A stretch of DNA of 64,000 nucleotides from Ehretia macrophylla (Eukaryota > Streptophyta > Magnoliopsida > Boraginales > Ehretiaceae), in NCBI GenBank assembly GCA_037974665.1, contig CM075772.1, positions 43,862,552 to 43,926,551 on the forward strand, in the 5' to 3' direction. Position 1 is the first letter of the stretch; each line of letters begins with the position of its first letter. The notes under the pieces are model-generated. The model was not told the DNA's origin and did not search any database. It saw nothing but the letters and a program-made list of their open reading frames with translations. Below, piece after piece: positions 47,735-57,175 of the stretch. The position numbers and the translations under genes were made by a program.

Positions 47735-49116
47735 TGTGAAGAATCATGGGGTGTCGTCTTAAAACCAATTGGTGCCAAGTGGAGTAGTCCAAGATCTTAT
47801 TAAGTAGTTTAAGAGTTTATGATTTTTCTATGTGGGACAAGCGTATATTCTAACACTCTCTTTCACGTGTGACCTGATTTGAGAGGGGTCACATGTGAAA
47901 GATTGAACACGCATAGACCTTATTTTGAGATGGTCACACTTGGAAGATTGAATACATGTGAACCGAATTTTTGAGATGGGTCACACATGGAAGATTGAAC
48001 ACACATGTGGTAGATAACACATGTGGAAGATTGAAAGTGCGTAGACTATGCACACACAAAGATTGAAGACAAGTAGACCTGATTTGAGATGGGTCACACG
48101 CGGAAGATGAATAAAACTAGACCATGGGCCTAGCTCTGATTCCATGTGAAGATAACTGGGTCTTGTAGTGATCATGAGAGCTTGTCCAGTCTTGTTCAGT
48201 CATATCCAGTTGTTCCCACAAACCTTTCATCTGAGAGTAAAATTCAGAGATACGTTGTCCAGGGAGTTGTTTTAGATGACGAATCTCAAGCTCAAGTTGA
48301 TAACGACGAGCAAATTCAGTCTGTAAATATGTATATTGAAGGGTATCCCAGATCTTCTTTGCAGAATCAGAATCGGATAAAGTCATACCAATAGATTTAG
48401 AGCAATTTATACGAATCAAGGCAATAATAAAATGATTGGTTTGTTCCCAATCAGAAATTTTCTTGACATCTGCAGTAGGCTTTGCAGATTCTCCATTAAC
48501 GATAGTCCACAGTCCAAAACCATTCAAGATAGATATCATAGCACGTGACCAATATAGCCAATTAGTACCATCAAACTCAATGTTGATAGTGCTGAGAGAA
48601 AATTTATCACTAGATGCCATGATTACAAAAAAAAGAATAATAGAATCTGCAACCCAAAGGAAATAAAAAAAAATGAATTGATTATGCTGATATTAATAAG
48701 GCATCCACAAAGAAGTCAACAAAATTGGCTTGTCCAGTGTTCAACACGAACGAGACGAAGATAGCAACGTTAAAACTTATTGGCAGCACATGAATCGGGC
48801 ACAGCGGCGGACAAGATCTGAAGGTTGTGTTTTTTTTTTGGAAAGATTGGAGACTTGTGCGGTAACAGAGAAAAAAAAACAAAAGGAAACCTACGACAGT
48901 GTATTATCGGCGGTTCAATTAGCGGCAGCCACGGATCGTAAATGGCTTATCGTGAGAGGATAATCACGATGACAAGAGCTTAAAGCTCTGAAACCATGTG
49001 AAGAATCATGGGGTTCCATCTTAAAACTAATTGGTGCCAAGTGGAGTAGCCCAAGCTCTTATTAAGTGGTCTAAGAGTTTATGATTTTTCTATGTCGACA
49101 AGCGTATATTCTAACA
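47735..49116 (-). mobile_element. Small gag-only LTR element (TR-GAG-like), 1.38 kb
   Basis: Direct repeats of 121 and 120 bp (47735-47855, 48997-49116) end each side. On the minus strand they run TGTTAGAATATACG to GATTCTTCACA. The 5' repeat is followed by TGGTTTCAGAGC, a Met-tRNA-type primer site (plus 48985-48996), and a purine run (GAAAGAGAG) precedes the 3' repeat. A single gag frame lies between. Degenerate ~50-bp repeats with GGTCACA and GGAAGATTGAA fill 47870-48120. No target duplication was seen. Size and content match the published TR-GAG class of non-autonomous plant LTR elements. Confidence 0.75.
48117..48620 (-). CDS. Copia-type gag of the small LTR element (167 aa)
   Basis: An open frame starting MASSDKFSLSTINIEFDGTN matches the N-terminal half of plant copia gag (FDGTNWLYWSRAM, WEQTNHFIIALI, AKKIWDTLQYTY, RISEFYSQMKGLWEQL). 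It stops before any zinc knuckle, and no protease or polymerase follows. It could encode the particle protein that makes the element mobile with help from an autonomous copia element. It is intact over this part, which suggests a fairly recent insertion. Confidence 0.78.
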   Translation of the reverse strand: MASSDKFSLSTINIEFDGTNWLYWSRAMISILNGFGLWTIVNGESAKPTADVKKISDWEQTNHFIIALIRINCSKSIGMTLSDSDSAKKIWDTLQYTYLQTEFARRYQLELEIRHLKQLPGQRISEFYSQMKGLWEQLDMTEQDWTSSHDHYKTQLSSHGIRARPMV

Positions 49117-49245
49117 CTAATATAATTACATACAATTCCATTTACATCTTCACTTAAAAAAATTTTATGAATGTGTTTGTCTAGTCGACACGCCAAAATA
49201 ACTAACTTTGATATTTTTTCCTCTTCTTTTGGCATATCAAATAAG

Positions 49246-49250
<5 letters not shown>

Positions 49251-49338
<88 letters not shown>
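49251..49338. repeat. (AC)n(AT)n microsatellite at the LINE tail
   Basis: AC repeats (about 49251-49275) followed by AT repeats to about 49338, directly between the LINE 3' end and its target duplication. Confidence 0.95.
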
Positions 49339-49343
<5 letters not shown>

Positions 49344-49586
49344 GAGGGACAGTGCCCTCCGAAATTTTATTAATACCAAAAAAGGTTACAAAAACGAAGG
49401 GGGACATATAGTCTAACCTTTGTGGGAGGATGGGAGACTTACATGCCCAATCATCCATCTATTCTAAAAGGAGTACACACACTCCTTTTTAGAAAGACCT
49501 ATAAAGAAATTAAATCTAGAAAACAAATTACAACCTAATCCTATGTCAGACCCTAAAACAAAGCAATCCAAGCTTATCTATCTTGA

Positions 49587-49817
49587 TCATTCCTTGAAGC
49601 TCTTGTGGTCTATTGCATCATGCAGTATAGTCGCATACAATGTTTTAGCTCCCAAATTAGCAAGATAGTCAGTCGATTGATTACCTTCATGGAGGATGTG
49701 AGTTAGAGTCCCATTGCAAGCATTTAGATATCTTATTGCTCTCCTTAGTTCCTGAGTAATATCCCATGAACCTTGTTTCTTCCTGCACACAAACTGAACT
49801 CCACTTAAAGAATCCAT
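49587..49817 (-). pseudogene. LINE RNase H C-terminal open frame
   Basis: A 76-residue frame that is the last part of the RNase H-like (RVT_3) domain. It includes TQELRRAIRYLNA and HILHEGNQSTDYLANLGA, typical of plant LINE and RNase H-like reverse-transcriptase relatives. The first part of the domain (from about 50030) is separated by stop codons. It is not an independent gene. Confidence 0.8.
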
Positions 49818-50442
49818 TTATGTCCAAACATTATAAAAGCCCAAATCTAAACACAATAGACCGTAGTTAAGAGCAAGTAACTCAACTTTTATATCAAATT
49901 GAGTGGAGAAAGGCACATAGAAACATCTAAGCAAGTTGCCTTTACTGTCTCGAATAATACCTCCTCATCCTGCTAGCTTTGATTGAACTTGAATACTTCC
50001 ATCAACATTAAGCTTCACATAATTGGAAATAGGTTTTAGCCATCGAACCACTTTAATTTCTTTCCTTTTCTTCCCAAAAACAGTACAATTGAAATGTTCA
50101 GAAATAGAGATATCACCCTTCCATTACTTCCATTTAATAAGGCCAACTTGATTTAATTGGTACACAAGATTACACACTTTCCAGATAACTTTCTGCCCAT
50201 ACATCTTCATGTTTAAATTTCTAGAAACATTTCTTGCTTCCCAAAGAAACCAAATGATATATGAAGGAATCATGATTCTCACATGACCTTTACAAATGAA
50301 GTCTCCGAAAAATAACCAAATAGAAAGCCAGTGAGAAAATTCAGAGTTAGGGCTATTAACTCCAAACGTATTAACAAAGAACATCCATCAAATAAGCATA
50401 TATATAGAACATGGTAAATTTAAGCATACATATAGAACATAT

Positions 50443-51562
50443 AGAATATTCATCTTCATTTTTCACTTTCTGGAAAAGGTTTACAATATGGTCATGTCAT
50501 ATGAATATGATAACGTCACTTATTCTTATTGAGAATCGTCTCTATTATCAGCTTACTTCCGAAATGGGTAGAAAAGACCTTCTTATCTTGTGATTTCAAC
50601 ATTTTAATCTCTTAGAAATTTTGTCATATCAAGGATGATACAAAGAATGTACAAAATTACATTGAACGAAATCTTATTCCATTACTAGCTTAGGATAGGC
50701 TCGCAAAGAATGAATTAACTGTGTAAAATTAAATTTCAAAGGAAAATCAATATAGAATTAAGTAAATTAAAAGTGTAGGCTCATCTAAGTAAATGTCAAA
50801 GTTTTTTAAGTTTTCAATGCATAACTGGACCTAAATTGAACCAAAAGTCCATATAAGATAATGTTGACCACAGAAGAAAAGAGCTAATTAATATGCTTCT
50901 ATTGAGACGACCTTTACATATAGCTAAATATAAAACCTCCTATTATGAGTTGAGAACTAGACCACTTTATATCACTCTTTAAAAATATCCCTAAATTATT
51001 ATAGTTCTCTTAAAAACATCCCCAAATGAGGAAATAAAAGAAAAAATTATATGACAAAATCATGATGTAAAGAATATAAAGCTTTGTTTACCCTTTTCCC
51101 ACCAAGACATTGGTATATGATTCATTAACTTAACTTTACAACTTCTTATTATTTCTTAATTAACAAATAATTAGACATTCTTTTGTGTTCTCTTAATTTA
51201 GTGGGCCCTGCTTCACAATTTTTTTTTTTTTTGGGCAAAAGGCCCTGCTTCAGAGTTGATTGGCTCCATTCATGCGAAAGTGGCTATACTTCCTCTATCC
51301 CATTAATATTGTATGCCAACTTTGCCATGGGCAAAGTATTTAATTCGAAAACAAAGTTGTCCTTTACACTTCTATGTTTTTTTTTTTTTACTGTTACACG
51401 TCTTTCTATGTTAAGATAATGGTTGCAATGTTTTAGTGAATAAAGATGTCAATATCAGAGTGTTTGCAGTAAGAGCTACACTTTAAATAAAAAATAAGCT
51501 TTTTTTGTTGGCTGAGTTGGAGAACTCAAGTAAATCAAAGTATCGTAGTAACGCTTCGATTG
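50443..51562. other. Intergenic DNA of unit B, matches 18150-19270
   Basis: Near-identical to the unit A segment; no gene seen. At 51562/51563 it joins directly to sequence that in A lies at 25015, marking loss of 5.7 kb here or gain in A. Confidence 0.65.
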
Positions 51563-52205
51563 AATACTAATGAGTAATCCTCAAATAAGAATTCCAGACA
51601 GGGGTGTTGAACACCGAAAACCGAATATCAAATAAAAGTTCCCATAAGAAACCCAGTAAGAATTCCAAGAAAATACCATGTAAGAAATTCCGAGAAAGGA
51701 GGCCAAATAAAGGCTCCGAATAAGAATACCAAGAAGAATACTCAATAAGTAAACCAAATCAAGATCAATTATGATTGCCGAAGATGGATATCAAATAAGA
51801 AGTACCAAATGAGAATTCCATTAGTCAACACCTCGTGGTAGGGTGACATTTCTATATCCCGATCAACATGAATCCTACAAGATATTTGACAAGTCAACCT
51901 ATACCCCCATAATTGCACAATCTTAAACAGATGGTAAAACGAGGCATCAACAACTCTTAATCCTCAATCAGAATTCCTCACGTCCCAAATTCACATACTA
52001 CTCAATCACCAACTTAGCATCATGCACATATGGACTTCAATTAGGTAAAACAACTTCCTACTTGCATATGAATACGTTGATCCCAAGGAGATATGTATAG
52101 ATGATAGATAACGCAGAGGTTAATCAGTATTTTGACTTGCAAGTTTATAAGTAGGTTTTACTTTCGGCTATGGCTACTGCCTGCAGTCTGTGCACATCTC
52201 CTCTC
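51563..52205 (-). other. Gypsy internal remnant, copy B
   Basis: Matches 25015-25657 including the AATAAGAATTCC-type repeats. The adjoining LTR of unit A is absent. Confidence 0.55.
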
Positions 52206-52316
52206 TCACTTGGTACAATCTTTGGCGTGATGGTTGTCACCCCCACATCTCAAGCATATGCCAGACTTCCTCCAACATTGGGCTTCAATGTGCCCCTTTT
52301 TCATGCAATAATTATA
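52206..52316 (-). pseudogene. Gypsy gag zinc-knuckle fragment, copy B
   Basis: Same two knuckle motifs as 25658-25768, with the same missing first Cys. Orphaned, as no LTR remains nearby. Confidence 0.8.
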
Positions 52317-52462
52317 GGTAACAGGTTGAGAGATGACTGTGGTACTAGGCTGTAATCTAGTGGCAGCAAAAAACAGATATAAGATATAACAATCAGTTCA
52401 AAAGAAGATGATGTTCCAGTCTATACACAAAATACTATTCTCTCTCTCTCTCTCTCTCTCGG

Positions 52463-52818
52463 CGATTCCTCAGCTTGTAGACGACACTGTGCTTAACATC
52501 GTGGGAGTTATAGAAACTAGTCGGCTAATAACACCTCGCTATGGAGTATACCTTGTCTCTCTCTCGAGGACAGCCGCCAAAATGTTGATGAGGCATATGC
52601 TGCTGTAGTGACTGAAGAATATATACCACTTGATTTGTCTCTCACCACCTGTTCCGAGCGATAAATATTGGAGCTACGTTGAGCTTGGAGGTTATCCAAC
52701 CAGCCCAGAAGGCGGTCATCGTGAGCTGCTGATTATTCGCTTGAAGGAGATCGATGATTATAATCAGAAATATGATCTCAAAGAGAAGGGTGTTGAATTC
52801 CGTCCTCGTAGACCCTAA
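52463..52818 (+). pseudogene. PP2-like pseudogene 3B
   Basis: Same truncation and same frameshifts as 3A, with single-base differences (for example GGCGGTCATC against GGTGGTCATC). It was dead before the tandem duplication. Confidence 0.85.
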
Positions 52819-54440
52819 ATTTATGGAAACAAATTAATAAATCCGACTGTGTATGTCTTTCCTAGTGTGTGTTATATGGGACGACTAGATATGGTGGTCC
52901 CTTTAATTATGATAATATTTCTATATATATATATATATATATGTATGTATGAATGTTTGTGAGTATACCCAATAAAATCAGTCAGAATAAATAAATGATC
53001 AGAAATTTAAGTCCTGCTTTCGCGTTTCCTAACTAGTAGTCTTTGATGTTTGCTTTTTCCAGTTCCTTTAAATCTATTGTGAATTGTATTGATATTTATG
53101 TTGAAATTTTGCTTATGACGACTCAAGTGAATACGTACGCGTTTCTCTTTCCAAGTAAATAAGCATAGCAAATTCACATGTCAAAATCAAATGAGTAATG
53201 ATCAATGGGAAATTTGATGATAAAGTTGAAGGATCAACTTTGAAATTTTTTTTTAAAAAAAAATTAGGAAGTGGGTTTGTTTCATGGGGACTTCCATCAA
53301 CAAGCACTTTTTGCATAAAACAAACATTGAGATCGGGTTGACTTGACAACTTCCTTTTATTTCCTTGGCTTCTTGCCTTGTTTTCATGTATTTGTTGTAG
53401 TTTATGATCTTTAGTACATGCATGGATCTTGGTTTGTTGTAGTTTATGATCTTTAGTACATGCATGGATCTTGGCTTCTCTTCGCCATTGGGCATCTTCG
53501 ATGTACTTTGACTCTTATACTTTTCTTTCATTAATAAAGGCGCAGATTGGATTTCTAATTATGGTCTTAACTTAGATTTGGGTTGACACAGAATTGGTCA
53601 GGTTCCTATGCAATTACGAGAGCTTTTGGAAATGGATAAAAGGGGAGTTTTGACTCTAAGGAACATGATTGGGTGAAATACCCGACTCAGGCCTCCCTTT
53701 GATCAAAAAAAAAAAAAAAACCTCTCTAGCTGAATTAGCCAAAAAAAAAAAAAGGAAGCAGTAAATGATAGCCCCAACTAGTTATAAGTTGCATCCGCTT
53801 TGTGAAAAGACAATTTTAGAATGTTTATTGTCTTTCTATTTTTGTCTAATCTGCAATTTGAACAAGAAAAAAACCTTTGTTTTCTTTTCTCTTTATGATT
53901 TTTTTACACTTCTGAATCCAAACATATCATAAAAGGAGAAATATTACAGATAATGACAAGCCACGATGCAAGACGACTACTACGATTCTTTTCGGTCACG
54001 TCACATCAACTAGGAGTTTTGCATCCGACACATATTTAAATGAATAATACAATAAGTCATGTTCTAAAATTATATAATTTTGGTATGCAAAACACAATTT
54101 CATTTAGATACATAAATTAACTAACCTTTACCTAAATCCCTATTTGGTCATTAAGCTTTTAGTATTAACGCTATATTAGGATTCACTTTTTTGGAGAAAC
54201 GAAAAGGAAGGGAATTAATTAATTGAGGAATTCCTTCATCTGTTTAGATTTACCTTTGGAAGGAAGGAAAATAAATGAAGGGATTAAAATATCTTTTAAG
54301 GTTAAAATTTAGCAATCCTCTCAGTTTTGAATTTTTTGAAGGAAAAGCAAAGTCTATAAAAAGTCCACTGACCCGGTTTGTTCCTTTTGTTATTATTGCT
54401 GCCAATGATGTCTAACAACCATTGATCATGTGTAAATCGT
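52819..54440. other. Unit B/C junction and gene 1C upstream flank
   Basis: Family 3' flank followed by the gene 1 upstream flank, as at 26271-27900. No gene is seen. The CATGCATG repeat pair is at about 53390-53475. Confidence 0.7.
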
Positions 54441-55862
54441 GGGATTAGCAATCTCCCTCTGCAAAAGACAATAACGATCGAGGTAGTTATGAAAGAGAAG
54501 TGAAGTTGATCCGAGGTTAGGTATTTTTAATGTATTTATATTTTCACCATTGCATTGTACGGGCATAGGACTAGTTTCATAGTGATGAAAGTTCCAAGTG
54601 GAAGTAGAAGGACTAGCAATCTACGTCACTCCGCTAAAGACAAAAAGGAGATTGTTAAATGCAACGACTCTAAATTTGTAATCCTCTCAGTGAACAGCCA
54701 TTCATATTGTATATTAAGTTAATTTACTAAATGAGATACTCTAATGATCTAATTTATGTTATTAAAGAAATAGGAAATAGTAAATAGTTATTTTATACAT
54801 CTTGCATTATGGTATCTAAGTTAAAATTCTTAGATTAATAGTTCATGTGGCCGCCAAAGATAAAATGAGGTCGTGGAAAGCAAGAACAGTAATAAAAAAA
54901 GAAAATAATATAAAAGGAGTAAAAACACTATTTCTTGGATAAAAGAACACTAAAAAAAAGATTACTAAAAGACTTATGCTTTAACATGCAGAGGTGGATC
55001 TAATTTTTTTCTTTTTAATGAAAATTTTAGATCTTTGTAGACTAAGAATACCCCTATATTTAATATATGTTGTGGGATTAGTGGTGAATAAGAAGCACAA
55101 AAGCAAATATAGTCTTAAAACGGTTATGATTATAGTGATTTTCAAACCTGTTAAATATATATTAGTTACAATTTTTATTATAAGTTATCGGGTAATTTAC
55201 CAAAATGGTTTTAAATCTTTGTATTTTTTGACATTTAAGTCTTCTATTTTTTATTTTAGACAAAATGGTCCTTCATCTTTTATTTTTGTGACAGACATTA
55301 GTCCTTGGAGTAAAATCTGTCAAAAAATAACGTTAGTGAGCACGTGAATGGCACGTGGCTGCAAAATACATAAACTTTACGATTCTTATATTTTATCGTA
55401 TGACAATTTGACCCCTAAAGATTTGTGAATTTTGAGGTCACGTGCTATCCACGTGCTCACTAACATTATTTTTTCTACAGATTTTGCTCTAAGGACTAAT
55501 GATTATCACCAAAATGAAAGATAAATGACCATTATGTCCAAAATGAAAGATAGAAGACTTAAATGTCAAAAAAAGTAAAAATCTAAGACTAATTCGATAA
55601 ATTATCCTAAGTTATATTAAACGATTATGGTTATAGTTATTTTTTTATTTTTTTGCGACAATCGATTACTAAATTTGATATCAATGGCGTGCGTTGACAG
55701 AGACTTGTTAAAATTCTAAGAATTGTTTTTGATCTAGCGGTTAGCCACGTCATATTAGAACAAGACATGCAACTTCCTCCTCCTAGAAATACATGACGAG
55801 CTCGAGAAAGAAAAGGCAGACGAAAGAAGTTTGTGACCTAGCATTACCATAAAAGCAACACG
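54441..55862 (+). promoter_or_regulatory. Promoter region of gene 1C
   Basis: The ~50-bp element is at 54441-54490, 54609-54662 and 54829-54881. The MITE is at 55200-55607. The TATA position reads TAGAAATA (55784-55791), as in gene 1B. Confidence 0.52.
55200..55607. mobile_element. Mutator-like MITE, copy C
   Basis: 408 bp, same ends and 9-bp flank (TAAGTTATC at 55191-55199). One change lies in the inner CACGTG region (TTTGAGGTCACG against TTTGCGGTCACG). Confidence 0.85.
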
Positions 55863-56408
55863 ATGGTAAACACAACCCCAGCTTTGTATGAATGTGTGTG
55901 TGTGTGTGTGTGTGTGTGTTTTATGCTTCTGCATCGGCTTTTTTCTTATTATATAATGCTTCCGCAACTTAACAAGTGTTTTTGCCTCTTGTTCAATAGG
56001 GAGATAGGATCCCGGCCATACCAGCAAGAGATCTTCAAATCCTTAGTGGACACAACCCATCTAAGTGGAGGTGGTCAAAAGATTCTGATGGGTGCTCTCT
56101 CTTTTTCTTTGTCTCTCGCTCTCTCGGCTATAACACACAATTTAGCATGCAGTCACATCATGATATGCACGCATGCATGTTTTATGTTTGTTTGCAGAAC
56201 GGAGTTTGCTGAGCTTGAAGACGACACTGTGCTTAACATCGTGGGAGTGATAGACACTAGTCGGCTAATAACACCTCCCTATCGAGTATGCCTTATGTAC
56301 AAACTCGAGGACAACCGCCTGATTATTCGCTTGAAGGGGATCGATGATAATAATCTGAAATATGGTCTCAAAGTGAAGGTTATTGGACTCTGTCCTCGTA
56401 AACCCTAA
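55863..56408 (+). CDS. Mini PP2/Nictaba-like protein, gene 1C (101 aa, spliced)
   Basis: Exon 1 55863-55865, exon 2 56000-56091, exon 3 56198-56408, with splice sites as in 1A and 1B. The protein begins MGDRIPAIPARDLQILSGHN and differs from 1A/1B at several sites (for example AELEDDTVL for AEFVDDTML, IDTSRLI for IDISRII), often agreeing with pseudogene 3 or gene 2, so it looks closer to the ancestor. It carries the same internal deletion. Unlike 1A and 1B it keeps the native 3' flank, with an altered poly(A)-type region (CCGATAAAATC near 56555). It is the mini gene with the most complete surroundings, apart from its TAGAAATA box. Confidence 0.76.
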   Translation: MVNTTPALYECVCVCVCVCFMLLHRLFSYYIMLPQLNKCFCLLFNREIGSRPYQQEIFKSLVDTTHLSGGGQKILMGALSFSLSLALSAITHNLACSHIMICTHACFMFVCRTEFAELEDDTVLNIVGVIDTSRLITPPYRVCLMYKLEDNRLIIRLKGIDDNNLKYGLKVKVIGLCPRKP

Positions 56409-56712
56409 AATTATGGAAACAAATTAATAAATCCGACTGTGTATGTCTTTCCTAGCTAGTGTGTGTAATATGGGACGACTAGATATGGTGATCCCTTTAG
56501 TTAAGATAATATTTCTATATATGTATGTATGAATTAATGTTCGTGAGTATACCCGATAAAATCTGTAGGAATAAATAAAATAATGATCAGAAATTTAAGT
56601 CCTGCTTTTGTGTTTCCTAACTAGTAGTCTTTGATGTTTTCTTTTTTTAATTCCTTTAAATCTATTGTGAATTATTGATATTTATGTTGAAATTTTGTTT
56701 ATGACGACTCAA
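56409..56712. other. Native 3' flank of gene 1C up to the CACTA insertion
   Basis: Shares TCCGACTGTGTATGTCTTTCCTAG and later family flank sequence with gene 2 and pseudogene 3. It ends at the CAA (56710-56712) that was duplicated by the CACTA element. Confidence 0.75.
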
Positions 56713-56734
56713 CATTACAAAAAAAATTAGATTT

Positions 56735-57175
56735 TGCGAGAGACGGTTCCCCTCACCGTGTCGTCGCTAATTTGGAATTTGTGACAGTGCGATGAGGGAA
56801 AATGTCCGTCAGACACGAGGTGGTCGCCAAAATCTTATCCCTCACCGTGTCATTACCAATTTGTCGACGGCTGCGAAACTATCTCCAGCCCGTCTCCAAT
56901 TCTTCCGTCACCAAGCCCTCGCCAAATTTTCCGTCTCCAAGCTGTCACAACAATTTGCTGTCACCATGCCCTCGCCAACTTAACCCGTCCCCGAACTGTC
57001 ACAAAAATTGTCCTCGCCAAGCCTTCACCAACCTTTCCCGTCACCAAGCACTCGCCAACTTAACCCCTCACCAAACCGTCACAAAAATTGTCATCACCAA
57101 GCCCTCGCCAACATTTTCCCTCCCCAATCCGTCACTAACATTTCCCGTCACCAAGCCCTCGCTAACTTAACCTTT
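56735..57175. repeat. CACTA 5' subterminal repeats (CGTCACCAAGCCCTCGCCAA type)
   Basis: About eight degenerate copies of CGTCACCAAGCCCTCGCCAA / CTTAACCCGTC words follow the 5' end. They create long but meaningless open frames at 56792-57170. Such subterminal arrays are the usual transposase-binding regions of CACTA elements. Confidence 0.75.

Larger units (their letters stand above)
49250..50386 (-). mobile_element. 5'-truncated L1-type LINE with RNase H domain
   Basis: A 14-bp target duplication, ATCAAATAAGCATA, flanks it (49236-49249 and 50387-50400). On the minus strand it encodes a late polyprotein piece (IIWFLWEARN, near 50250), then an RNase H domain: KLNVDGSIQ near 50010, GGIIRDSKGNLLRCF, VELLALNYGL, and THILHEGNQSTDYLANLGAK (49650-49700). 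In-frame stops occur, so it is dead. The 3' end runs into an (AT)n(AC)n tract at 49251-49338 that probably grew from the poly(A) tail. Confidence 0.85.
26579..53129. repeat. Tandem unit B of the PP2-like gene array
   Basis: Second full copy of the 26.5-kb unit, near-identical to unit A over long stretches. It differs by three large events: loss of part of the copia reverse transcriptase near 34685, absence of the 5.7-kb gypsy block at 51562/51563, and replacement of 322 bp of A (17828-18149) by 6,588 bp of nested transposons (43855-50442). Confidence 0.93.

Noticed and set aside
56792-57170. Ser/Pro-rich frames of 63 and 122 codons
   Set aside because: They are read-through of CACTA subterminal repeats.
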